From assembly GCA_030066595.1 (NCBI GenBank), contig JASJBI010000038.1:50202-114201 (forward strand): 64,000 nt of DNA, read 5' to 3'. The notes beneath the pieces were generated by a model. The model ran no database searches. It was given only the letters and a program-made list of their open reading frames with translations, and was not told the origin of the DNA. This document shows positions 15,488-23,148 of this stretch, one piece after another (the stretch's first letter is position 1; every line of letters begins with the position of its first letter). The position numbers and the translations under genes are program-made. This DNA comes from Alphaproteobacteria bacterium. GTDB lineage: Bacteria; Pseudomonadota; Alphaproteobacteria; JAJFFI01.

Positions 15488-16618
15488 ATGAGAATTCACG
15501 ATCTGCCGACGCCCGCCCTGATCCTCGACCGTGCGGTCGTGGCGCGGAACACCGAACGCATGGCCGCGCGGGTCGCCGGCACCGGGGTGCGCCTGCGGCC
15601 CCATATGAAGACGGCCAAATCGGCCCGCGTGGCCGAACTCGCCACCGCGGGGCAGTTCGGCGGCATCACCGTCTCGACCCTGGCCGAGGCCCGCTACTTC
15701 GCGGCTGCCGGTATCCGCGACCTGACCTATGCGGTCGGCATGGTGCCCGGCAAGCTCGCCGAGGCCGCGGCGATCCAGCGCGACGGCGCCCGCCTGACGC
15801 TCTTGACCGACGACCCCGGGGCGGCCACGGCGCTCGCGGACAAGGCCAGCGAGCTGGGCGAGCGGTTCGACGTGCTCGTCGAGATCGACAGCGGCGGCCA
15901 TCGGGGCGGCGTCGCCCCCGAGGCACCCGAGCTCCTGGCCATCGCCCGCATCCTGGACGAGGCCGAGAATCTCAACCTCGCCGGCGTGTTGACCCATGCG
16001 GGCCACTCCTACCACTGCCAGGGCGTGGCCGAGGTCAAAGCGGTGGCCGAGCAGGAACGCCAGGCGGCGGTCCGGGCGGCGGCCCGCCTCGGCGAGGCGG
16101 GCCTGCCCTGCCTCACGGTGAGCGCCGGGTCGACGCCGACCGCGCTCCATGCCGAGAGCTTCGAGGGCCTCACCGAGATCCGCCCGGGCGTCTACATGCT
16201 GTTCGATCTGGACCAGGTGGGGCTGGGCTCCTGTGCCGTCGAGGACATCGGCATCTCGGTGCTCGCCTCCGTGATCGGGCACCAGCGGCCGCACAACCGG
16301 ATCAACATCGACGCGGGCTCCCTGGCGCTCTCGCAGGATCGCAGCGCCGAGGAGTTCCTGCCGGACGTGGGCTATGGCTGGGTCATGGCGCCGGACGGCC
16401 GCACCCGGATCGGCGATCTGCACGTCGCCGCGGTCAATCAGGAGCACGGCATGGTCGCGGGCGCGAGCCCCCTGCCCTTCGACGCCCTGCCGGTGGGCGC
16501 CCGGGTCCGGGTGCTGCCCAATCACGCCTGCATCACGGCCGCCGCATACGACCGCTATCACGTGGTCGACGGCGGGGACGAGGTGATCGACGTCTGGGAC
16601 CGGGTCAACGGCTGGTGA
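15488..16618 (+). CDS. D-threonine aldolase / D-serine dehydratase-like PLP enzyme
   Basis: A 376-residue fold-type III PLP enzyme with an alanine racemase-like N-terminal barrel. The PLP lysine is in RPHMKTAK (Lys 41). The C-terminal domain holds the DSD1/D-TA metal-site motif LPNHACITAA and the conserved NQEHG. Members cleave D-3-hydroxy-amino acids to glycine and an aldehyde, or dehydrate D-serine, with a divalent metal. The two activities cannot be separated by eye. The ATG at 15488 is chosen; a TTG at 15479 is an alternative. It is monocistronic. Confidence 0.85.
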   Translation: MRIHDLPTPALILDRAVVARNTERMAARVAGTGVRLRPHMKTAKSARVAELATAGQFGGITVSTLAEARYFAAAGIRDLTYAVGMVPGKLAEAAAIQRDGARLTLLTDDPGAATALADKASELGERFDVLVEIDSGGHRGGVAPEAPELLAIARILDEAENLNLAGVLTHAGHSYHCQGVAEVKAVAEQERQAAVRAAARLGEAGLPCLTVSAGSTPTALHAESFEGLTEIRPGVYMLFDLDQVGLGSCAVEDIGISVLASVIGHQRPHNRINIDAGSLALSQDRSAEEFLPDVGYGWVMAPDGRTRIGDLHVAAVNQEHGMVAGASPLPFDALPVGARVRVLPNHACITAAAYDRYHVVDGGDEVIDVWDRVNGW

Positions 16619-16660
16619 CGCTGCCCCGACGGCGTTCTATAGCTGTCGGATGGCTCGCGA

Positions 16661-16834
16661 CTACTTCTTTCGCGCGAGATCTGCCGCGACGCAGTTGCAG
16701 CACCGCAGCGGCCTGACGCATCCATAGGAGTCGCTCAAGAGCTCCGGGCATTCCAGACACCGGTCCGGATACAGCGGCCCGGGGAAAGTGGTGGTCTCTT
16801 CCGGAGACCCAGAACCGCCTGTAAGAGCGTCCAT
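16661..16834 (-). CDS. Cys-rich microprotein, possible zinc- or iron-binding
   Basis: A 57-residue ORF with ATG at 16834, an AGGTGG ribosome binding site immediately upstream and TAG at 16661. It holds six Cys in 23 residues: CLEC at 26-29, Cys 39, and CCNC at 45-48 (context RPLRCCNCVAADLARKK). The two CxxC-like clusters around a 10-residue spacer suggest a single metal site. No family is recognised. An AT-rich region directly upstream could provide its promoter. A longer frame on the same strand (16605-16883) lacks these features. Confidence 0.5.
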   Translation of the reverse strand: MDALTGGSGSPEETTTFPGPLYPDRCLECPELLSDSYGCVRPLRCCNCVAADLARKK

Positions 16835-17115
16835 AGTCCACCTGTTTGTTGGCCGATATCTCGAACGGGTCCATTAAAATCAATGATAAGATTTAGGTAT
16901 TAAAAGAAAATTAAATAATTCTTCTGGCTTATGTTTGAAGTTAATTTATTTGCAGTATTCGTAAATCAGGAATTCTCTCCGAACCGGCGGGCTCTTCTGC
17001 AGGCCGATTTCAAGCATGTCCGCGACGCGGCATCCCATCGGGACCGTCATTCGAGTAGAGGATCGCGCCGGCAGGCCGGTCGACTTTCAACCCATGGGTG
17101 TTCGGTCGATGCCGA
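16835..17115. promoter_or_regulatory. Intergenic region with AT-rich island
   Basis: Bases about 16872-16975 are very AT-rich (for example AAAAGAAAATTAAATAATTC near 16901-16920). The island lies just upstream of the Cys-rich microprotein on the minus strand and may hold its promoter. The rest up to the acyl-CoA dehydrogenase stop is GC-rich with no recognised gene. Confidence 0.4.
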
Positions 17116-18318
17116 TCACCCCCACTGCCAGAACTGGCGGGACTCGTTGAGCTCGAAGAGCCTGCGGGCCAGCACCATCTTGTGCACCTCCGAGGCACCG
17201 TCCACCAGGCGTGCCTGGCGGGCATAGCGATACATCCAATCGAGCTTGGTGTCCTGGGAATAACCCTTGGCGCCCATGAGCTGGATGGCCGTGTCCGCCG
17301 CCTTGTGCAGCACGTCGGCCACCGCCACCTTGGCCATGGAGATCTCCTTGCGGGCGAAGTCCCCCTGGTCGAGCTTCCAGGCGGCGTGCATGGTGAGCAG
17401 CCGGCCCATCTGGATCTCCATGGCCGCCTCGCCCAGCATCCACTGCACGCCTTCGTGGTCGGCAAGCCGGCTGCCGAAGCTGACGCGCTCTTCCACATAG
17501 GGCCGGCAGATCTCGAGCGCCCGCTTGGCCATGCCCAGCCAGCGCATGCAGTGGGTGAGCCGCGCCGGACCCAGCCGGATCTGGGTGAGCTTGAGGCCGT
17601 CGCCCACCTCCATCAGCCGGTCCTCCTCGGCGATCTCGAGCCCGTCGAAGACCAGCTCGCAGTGGCCGCCATGTTCCTCCGGGCCCATGATCGGGATGCG
17701 ACGGACGATCTCCCAGCCGGGCTGGTCGGCGTGGAACAGGAAGGCCGAAAGACCCCTTCGGGCGTCGTCCGAGGTGCGCGCGATCAGAATGAAATGCTTG
17801 GCGTGCCCGGCCCCGGTGATGAACCATTTGCGGCCCTTGATCACCCAGCTGTCGCCCTTCTTCTCGGCCTGGGTCAGCATCGCCGAAGGGTCCGAGCCCG
17901 AGCCAGGCATCGGCTCGGTCATGACGAAGGATGAGGCGACCTCGCCGTCGACGATCGGCTGCAGCCAGCGCTCCTTCTGGGCCTCGGTCGCGACCTTGTT
18001 GAGCACCATCATGTTGCCGTCGTCCGGCGGCGCCGAGTTGAAGCACACCGGGCCGAAGATCGAGCGCGCCATCTCCTCGTAGCAGGCCGCCATGCCGACG
18101 ATGGGCAGGCCCTGCCCGCCGCGCGCCTTCGGCATCTGCAGCGCCCAGAGGCCCTCCGCCTTGGCGGCCGCGCGCACGGGCGCCAGGACCTCGGGCGCGA
18201 TGTTCTCATGCGCGTCGTAGCTGGCCGGGTCGTCCTCGAGCGGCAGGATTCGCTCGGCCACGAAGGCCTCGATGCGCTGCCGGTAGTCCTCGATCTCGGG
18301 CGGAAGCGAAAAATCCAT
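17116..18318 (-). CDS. Acyl-CoA dehydrogenase
   Basis: A 400-residue flavoprotein of the acyl-CoA dehydrogenase family. It has N-terminal helical (residues 1-125), beta-barrel FAD-binding (FVMTEPMPGSGSDPS, WVIKGRKWFITGAGHA) and C-terminal helical domains. The C-terminal MYRYARQARLVDGASEVHKM places the catalytic acidic residue in the ACAD10/11-like position. It oxidises an acyl-CoA to enoyl-CoA and passes electrons to ETF. It is the last gene of an operon with a NIPSNAP protein, an SDR and a small membrane protein. The chain-length preference is unknown. Confidence 0.9.
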   Translation of the reverse strand: MDFSLPPEIEDYRQRIEAFVAERILPLEDDPASYDAHENIAPEVLAPVRAAAKAEGLWALQMPKARGGQGLPIVGMAACYEEMARSIFGPVCFNSAPPDDGNMMVLNKVATEAQKERWLQPIVDGEVASSFVMTEPMPGSGSDPSAMLTQAEKKGDSWVIKGRKWFITGAGHAKHFILIARTSDDARRGLSAFLFHADQPGWEIVRRIPIMGPEEHGGHCELVFDGLEIAEEDRLMEVGDGLKLTQIRLGPARLTHCMRWLGMAKRALEICRPYVEERVSFGSRLADHEGVQWMLGEAAMEIQMGRLLTMHAAWKLDQGDFARKEISMAKVAVADVLHKAADTAIQLMGAKGYSQDTKLDWMYRYARQARLVDGASEVHKMVLARRLFELNESRQFWQWG

Positions 18319-18351
18319 GGTCTCGTGCCCCTCGCGTGGTGTGTCTGTCGG

Positions 18352-18666
18352 TTATCGGAGCGGCGAGAACGGCGCCGGCACCAGAATGCGATTCTCCATC
18401 TTGTCGAGCATAGCCGCCGCTTCGGCCACAAAGGCCTGCCAGTCCGGGTCCGCGGTCATGGCCTTGCGGCGCGCTTCCCGATCGGCCATGTCCGCATACT
18501 TCCAGATATGGACGACCTGGTTCAGCGTGCCGACCTCGGTGTAGAACCAGCCCACCGGCTCTCCCAGATGCTTGGTCTGAACCGGCCAGCCCCGGCTCTC
18601 ATAGAGCGTGAGGTATTTCGGCAGCATGCCGGGTTTCAGCGTGTAGCTGCGTTCGTCCAGGATCAT
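18352..18666 (-). CDS. NIPSNAP-family protein
   Basis: A 104-residue ferredoxin-like alpha/beta protein typical of NIPSNAP: ILDERSYTLKPGMLPKYLTL, a central HLGEPVGWFYTEVGTLNQV and HIWKYADMADREARRKAM. Such proteins often sit in catabolic operons with dehydrogenases; the biochemical role is unclear. The ATG at 18666 is chosen, with GTG 18675 an alternative. It lies between the SDR and acyl-CoA dehydrogenase genes in the same direction, so it is probably co-transcribed with them. Confidence 0.85.
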   Translation of the reverse strand: MILDERSYTLKPGMLPKYLTLYESRGWPVQTKHLGEPVGWFYTEVGTLNQVVHIWKYADMADREARRKAMTADPDWQAFVAEAAAMLDKMENRILVPAPFSPLR

Positions 18667-18690
18667 CGACGTCACCCAGTTTGCGCGTTG

Positions 18691-19482
18691 TCAGATCGAG
18701 CAGACCGCGTGGCCGCCGTCCACGGTGATCAGGGCGCCGGTCATGTAGCGCGAGGCGTCCGACGCCAACAGCAGGAGCGCGCCGTTCAGATCGTCGAGCT
18801 CGCCGATGCGCCGCTGCGGGATGCGCTTGATCATGCGCTGGCCGGCTTCGGTCGCGAAGAAATCCTGGTTCATCTCGGTCGCGAAATAGCCCGGCGCGAT
18901 GGCGTTGACGCGGATGTCCTGGGCCGCGAGTTCGAGCGCGAGCGCTTCGGTCAAATGCAGGAGCCCCGCCTTGGACGCGGCGTAGGGTGCCAGATGCTTG
19001 GCGACGCGCAGCGCCAGCACCGAGGCGATGTTGATGATCGAGCCGCCGTGGCCGTGCCCGACCATGTGCCGGGCGACCTCTTGGGCGACCAGCCAGGCGC
19101 CTTTGAGATTGGTGCCGACCACCGCGTCCCAGTCGGTCTCGTCCTGGTCCAGGACAGACTTGGTGACGGCAACGCCCGAGTTGTTGAGCAGGATCGTGAT
19201 CGGCCCCAGCTCGGTCGCCGCGGCAGCCACGCCGGCGCGCACGCTGTCGGTGTCGGTGACGTCCATCTGCACCGGGATGCCGCGGCCGTCGAAGTCGGCG
19301 ATCTCAGCCGCGACTTCCGCCAGCCGGTGGCCGCGCCGGGCGGCCAGCGCGACCCGTGCGCCCGCCTTCGCCAAGGTCAGGGCGAAGTGGCGTCCGAGCC
19401 CGCTCGAGGCGCCGGTGACCAGCGCGTTCCTGCCCTCGAGCGAGAGCGACACCCCCGCCAAGTCCGCACTTGCATCCGTCAT
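18691..19482 (-). CDS. Short-chain dehydrogenase/reductase
   Basis: A 263-residue classical SDR: cofactor motif TGASSGLGRHFA near residue 22, NNSG (in place of NNAG), catalytic Ser in IINIASVLA and YAASK with the active Tyr and Lys, and the C-terminal YMTGALITVDGG. The Arg-rich stretch after the second strand (ALAARRGHRL) suggests NADP(H). The substrate is probably a 3-hydroxyacyl-CoA or similar alcohol, given the adjoining acyl-CoA dehydrogenase. The ATG overlaps the stop of the small membrane protein gene by ATGA, indicating translational coupling. A fragment of its first codons is duplicated near 22.53 kb. Confidence 0.9.
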   Translation of the reverse strand: MTDASADLAGVSLSLEGRNALVTGASSGLGRHFALTLAKAGARVALAARRGHRLAEVAAEIADFDGRGIPVQMDVTDTDSVRAGVAAAATELGPITILLNNSGVAVTKSVLDQDETDWDAVVGTNLKGAWLVAQEVARHMVGHGHGGSIINIASVLALRVAKHLAPYAASKAGLLHLTEALALELAAQDIRVNAIAPGYFATEMNQDFFATEAGQRMIKRIPQRRIGELDDLNGALLLLASDASRYMTGALITVDGGHAVCSI

Positions 19483-19875
19483 CAGGCTCCCTCCCCTTGT
19501 TCTGCCGGCCGCCGGCGGAACAGCCACAGCGCCACCATGCCGGTCGCGGCCACGACCGCCAGCGAATGTTGCCAGTATGTGTAGGCCAGGAGGGAGGTGA
19601 GCGTCCAGGACAGCACGATGCCGACCGAGAAGACCTGGTTGACGAGAAAGCTCAAGAGGCGCAGCCAGGCGCTGTTCGAGCGCCAGACCGCCACGGTGGT
19701 GAAGGTAAAGAGCGCCAGCCAGGCGAAGAACAGGATCAGGTTGGCGAGGTTGAAGGGGTTGAGCTGATCGAACACGCCGGTCACGGCGCTGACGAAGAGA
19801 GCCACGGGTCCGTCCCACGAGAAAATGGAGGGGACGGCAGTTTAGCCCGTTGTTTCGAAAAGGGGAATTGGCGCA
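19447..19875 (-). repeat. Direct repeat, left copy, flanking the heparinase segment
   Basis: About 430 bases covering the first codons of the SDR gene, the whole small membrane protein gene and its upstream leader are repeated in the same orientation at about 22525-22945. The two copies differ by scattered substitutions, so the duplication is not recent. They bracket a 2.6 kb segment with a heparinase II/III gene and a transposase remnant. Confidence 0.8.
19482..19805 (-). CDS. Small three-helix membrane protein, copy A
   Basis: A 107-residue membrane protein with about three hydrophobic segments (LANLILFFAWLALFTFTTVA; LSFLVNQVFSVGIVLSWTL; LAVVAATGMVALWLF) and a short charged tail. GTG start at 19805. 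It is the first gene of the operon with SDR, NIPSNAP and acyl-CoA dehydrogenase and is coupled to the SDR by an ATGA overlap. It is about 90% identical to copy B at 22555-22878. No characterised family is recognised; a role in anchoring or sensing is possible. Confidence 0.75.
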   Translation of the reverse strand: MALFVSAVTGVFDQLNPFNLANLILFFAWLALFTFTTVAVWRSNSAWLRLLSFLVNQVFSVGIVLSWTLTSLLAYTYWQHSLAVVAATGMVALWLFRRRPAEQGEGA

Positions 19876-20053
19876 GGCTTGCAGTCTTGGGTCGCCCGGA
19901 CGTGATTTGCAGCCATGGCCTTGAGTGGGTCCGGTCTAGCGGGTCATGCCGGCTTGCTGCCCATTTGTGAACCTCTGGGCGTCGTCATGCAAACGTCCCC
20001 CTTTGACCCAAAACCCACATCCCCTCGTTTCAGATTTCGACCGATCGTGCCCA
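19876..20053. other. Intergenic sequence with remnant of a dispersed repeat
   Basis: This lies just inside the left direct repeat. The stretch CGTCCCCCTTTGACCCAAAA (about 19992-20011) resembles palindromic repeats of the form GTCCGCTTTGACCC that are scattered in many proteobacterial genomes. No gene is seen. Confidence 0.3.
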
Positions 20054-22312
20054 CTATGGTGACAGGTGTATTGAACTGGCCTTCCGATTCAGAATGACTC
20101 CACGCCGAACACCACCTTCCATCCATTTAACCGCTATTTCGTTCGCCCGGATATCTGCTGAGAAACTTGATCGATTGAACGGTTCCTCTATTGGCTTTTC
20201 TTGGTGCATGTTGAGTTCAATGATGGTGACAAACGTCGCGCCTGTCCCCTCGATCTGGAACGTCACAACGGGCGCGGGCTCCAAGACGCCGTGTCGGGGT
20301 GACGTCCAACCGAGCATGGGATTATCCTGGCCCGACGTAATTCTTGGCGTCCCGGCGACCGGAGCCGCCTGCAAGATCCGCATCAGCGGATGGCCGCCTT
20401 CGGTTTCGGGGGCCAGGAACCAGACTTCTTCTTCCCGTCCGACAACGCGCATCCGGATTTGATTTGACGAGTGGAACAACTGAGTGAACTGGTGCGGCTG
20501 CTCTAAATCAGGCGCCAGTACACCCTCTTTCCGCTTCAATGTGTCCACCAAGATCAACAGGCTTGGTCTGATGTGAAGAAGCCAACGGCTATGTTCGAAT
20601 TGTTCGTAGTTGCCATGGGAAGCATTGATCGCCGTGAACTCCTCCGTTGAAAGGAAATCATCGAGACGCGCGTCCCGACCCTCACGGCTAAAACCCGTCC
20701 CATCGATGAGCACAGTATTGTGCGCCCGGGTGCTGAGCACATATTCACGTCCTGCGCCACGCTTGTAGCTGTATTGGCCAGGATCGGTGAGCAGCTCATG
20801 TCCACCAAAAGACAAGACAAAACTTAAGTCATCCGCCTGCTTGTGGGCTCGCCCCTCGTTGGCGGCTGCGGTGAAGAAAAGATAGAAAGACTTGTCGAAC
20901 GGTAGACGACCCCGGTCGAAATCACGAATTATCACGTAGCCTTCGTCGGGAAACACCGCAACATCGTCCAGGCCCTCGCATAGATCGCCATCGGACAGCA
21001 GGCACATGAGTGCCCTGTCCTGCTTAACGAACGGGGCCAGTTGCTGGGCATAGCCGGAAATATGTCTCATTGGCGTGTCGCCTATCGGCACGATCCGACC
21101 ATTCGGCTGCACAATGTGCTTAACGTAGAGCGCCATGGATTCCATGATCTGCGGCAGTCTTGCGGACAGATCGTGCTCGACGCCCCAGTTGCTCAAGAGA
21201 GAGGTGACTTCTTGAAGCTGGCGCAGACCATAGAACTGATAGCCGGGCGAGTGCTCGAGATGCACCCCGGCCGGTGACACCGCGAAGAGAATTTCGGCTT
21301 CCATTCGCTTCAGGGCAAGCGACTGCCAGCCATTCGATTGTTCCAACTCGGGAAAAGTCAGGGTGAATGCGATCAGGGCGCGATCTTGGTCGATGCCGTG
21401 GTTATGATGCTTCCTGTAGAATTCAGCGCTTGCCAGTCGCTCTGCATGAGCCATCATCGACCGCAGAATCAGCGCCATCTTCTCCTCATCAAAAAGGGAG
21501 GACTTCGACCAGATTTCCCAGAAGTAAAGCCAGTTCATGAGACGAAACGCGGTCGTATGATCGTCCCAAGAGAACTTCGAAACGGGAATAGAATAGGCTG
21601 AGTTGTCCGCGATCCAATCCAGTATTAGATCTTCCGCCCGTTCCAAATACTTTAGCTCGCCCGTCTTTCGATATTCCTCGGAAAGGATAGAGACATAGCT
21701 CATATTGTGCAGGAACCAGTTCCAAGAACGATCCTTGTAAGGATTCTCCGACCATCTCAGATCATCGGACAGCTGCGCCGCAGGATAGTCCAAGAACTCG
21801 AATTGAGACTTGAGAACGGCGTCTGCGATGGTCTTTTGAGATTCCGGCGTCAGGAATCGGCCAGACAACGCATACGGTTGGGCGAACAAGGCCTCCAATT
21901 TCTTGATGGGAACCGGGCGGCTTTCACGGAAGCGACCCCACAACGCCTGCGTCAGGTCCGCAGACTTGTGCTCTTCCGCGATTCCAGCCCGCTCTGTATC
22001 GAAATATGTGGAGAGGGATGGCAGATTGGTGCTGCGACTATCGAAGTAGAGCAGCGCGTGACCTGATGCGACCGAGAGAGCGCAGACGGCCAGAACCGAT
22101 CGCCAAATAGCCCGGTAGGTCCTTCTCCCAACAGTCAGTATTGAGAGCGAGATGCCGAGTACGATTGTTAGAGAGAGCGCCACATAAATCTCGACCGATC
22201 GCCATGGCCGAAAGAGTATGAGGAGTTCGGCACCTGCGTAGGCCCCCAAAACCACCACCAGAGAGGCGATGAGGGCTTCCACAAAATAGCCAAGTCTATT
22301 CAGCTTCTGCAT
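20054..22312 (-). CDS. Membrane-anchored heparinase II/III family protein
   Basis: A 752-residue protein. Three hydrophobic segments lie in the first about 95 residues (LIASLVVVLGAYAGAELLIL, YVALSLTIVLGISLSIL, SVLAVCALSVASGHALLY), then an alpha-toroid domain (about 150-430) with the family signatures HHNHGIDQDRAL and LEHSPGYQFYGL. A C-terminal beta-sandwich has RAHNTVLIDGTGFSREG. These contain the Asn, Tyr and His residues used by polysaccharide lyases of the group. It likely cleaves an acidic exo- or capsular polysaccharide at the cell envelope; the substrate is unknown. The codons are visibly AT-richer than the neighbours. It lies between direct repeats and next to a transposase remnant, so acquisition by transfer is likely. 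Confidence 0.85.
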   Translation of the reverse strand: MQKLNRLGYFVEALIASLVVVLGAYAGAELLILFRPWRSVEIYVALSLTIVLGISLSILTVGRRTYRAIWRSVLAVCALSVASGHALLYFDSRSTNLPSLSTYFDTERAGIAEEHKSADLTQALWGRFRESRPVPIKKLEALFAQPYALSGRFLTPESQKTIADAVLKSQFEFLDYPAAQLSDDLRWSENPYKDRSWNWFLHNMSYVSILSEEYRKTGELKYLERAEDLILDWIADNSAYSIPVSKFSWDDHTTAFRLMNWLYFWEIWSKSSLFDEEKMALILRSMMAHAERLASAEFYRKHHNHGIDQDRALIAFTLTFPELEQSNGWQSLALKRMEAEILFAVSPAGVHLEHSPGYQFYGLRQLQEVTSLLSNWGVEHDLSARLPQIMESMALYVKHIVQPNGRIVPIGDTPMRHISGYAQQLAPFVKQDRALMCLLSDGDLCEGLDDVAVFPDEGYVIIRDFDRGRLPFDKSFYLFFTAAANEGRAHKQADDLSFVLSFGGHELLTDPGQYSYKRGAGREYVLSTRAHNTVLIDGTGFSREGRDARLDDFLSTEEFTAINASHGNYEQFEHSRWLLHIRPSLLILVDTLKRKEGVLAPDLEQPHQFTQLFHSSNQIRMRVVGREEEVWFLAPETEGGHPLMRILQAAPVAGTPRITSGQDNPMLGWTSPRHGVLEPAPVVTFQIEGTGATFVTIIELNMHQEKPIEEPFNRSSFSADIRANEIAVKWMEGGVRRGVILNRKASSIHLSP

Positions 22313-22405
22313 CGCAACATCTGGGATGCCAATTCTTGGGCGGGCCCATACTTGAGCGCACTATGTGGAGTATAGGAGCGCAGATAAGACGAGAAATGGT
22401 TAATC
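22300..22405 (-). pseudogene. Remnant of an IS transposase C-terminus
   Basis: The minus-strand frame ending at 22300 reads SSYLRSYTPHSALKYGPAQE and then LASQM, closely matching the C-terminal signature of rve-type (IS3/IS481-like) transposases, where the pattern is YN-x-x-RPHSALGY-x-x-PAEF. Upstream of this the frame has no catalytic DDE residues. It overlaps the first codons of the heparinase gene. It is probably the last trace of an insertion sequence that accompanied the heparinase segment. Confidence 0.5.
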
Positions 22406-22524
22406 GCAGACAGTTCAGCTGTTCTGCGGAGCGTCCGGTTTTGCTCTGGATCTCGACAATAACCTGACAATAAAGATTGGCGTGTTCGCCTAGCTGGGTG
22501 GCAACGCCCTTCGCGGTATCGACA

Positions 22525-22945
22525 CCTCCGCCAAGTCCGCACCTGCATCCGTCATCAGGCTCCCTCCCCTTGTTCTTGCGGCCGCCGGCGGAACAGCCAC
22601 AGCGCCACGATCCCGGTCGCGGCCACGACCGCCAGCGAATGTTGCCAGTATGTGTAGGCCAGGAGGGAGGTGAGCGTCCAGGACAGCACGATGCCGACCG
22701 AAGAGATCTGGTTGACGAGAAAGCTCAAGAGGCGCAGCCAGGCGCTGTCCGAGCGCCACACCGCGATGGTGGTGAAGGTGAACAGCGCCAGCCAAGCGAA
22801 GAACAGGATCAGGTTGGCGACGTTGAAAGGGTTGAGCTGGTCGAACACGCCGGTCACGGCGTTGACGAAGAGAGCCACGGGTGAGTCCCGCAAGATGTTG
22901 GCGGGAGCGGCAGTCTAGCCCGCTGCTGCGCAAGGGGGAATTGGG
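22525..22945 (-). repeat. Direct repeat, right copy, flanking the heparinase segment
   Basis: The second copy of the about 430-base repeat. It contains small membrane protein copy B, its leader, and only about the first dozen codons of the SDR (MTDAGADLAEVS) before similarity ends near 22525. The SDR fragment is a broken gene end, which shows that the left copy, with the complete SDR, is the operon-bearing one. Confidence 0.8.
22555..22878 (-). CDS. Small three-helix membrane protein, copy B
   Basis: A 107-residue membrane protein about 90% identical to copy A at 19482-19805; differences are conservative (for example NQISSVGIVLSW for NQVFSVGIVLSW). The frame is intact, so it may be expressed. 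The GTG at 22878 corresponds to the start of copy A; an ATG at 22893 would add five residues. Unlike copy A it has no SDR gene downstream, only a fragment, so its operon context has been lost. Confidence 0.65.
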   Translation of the reverse strand: MALFVNAVTGVFDQLNPFNVANLILFFAWLALFTFTTIAVWRSDSAWLRLLSFLVNQISSVGIVLSWTLTSLLAYTYWQHSLAVVAATGIVALWLFRRRPQEQGEGA

Positions 22946-22950
22946 GGCGC
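22905..22950 (-). promoter_or_regulatory. Recurrent 37-base leader motif (middle copy)
   Basis: On the minus strand the sequence AATTCCCCCTTGCGCAGCAG continues GCGGGCTAGACTGC. Close relatives occur near 19840-19876 (upstream of membrane protein copy A) and near 25085-25121 (upstream of the DUF1622 gene), always before a minus-strand gene for a small membrane protein. Left and middle copies are explained by the duplication, but the third is not. It may be a shared promoter or operator. Confidence 0.4.
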
Positions 22951-23148
22951 AGCCGCGCTACTGCCCGGCCGTTTGGTCGTGGCCGATAGCAAGGCGAACG
23001 GCGAGAGCCAGGAAAACCGATCAATCCAGGCTTGCATTCCGCTTGGCGTTGATCGGACGAACTGTTCATCCTAGAAGTCGGTCGGCCCGGCGCGTTTGCC
23101 AGCGAGCGCTCCGTCGTGTTGAACCGGCTCGGAACGGGAGCTTCACTC

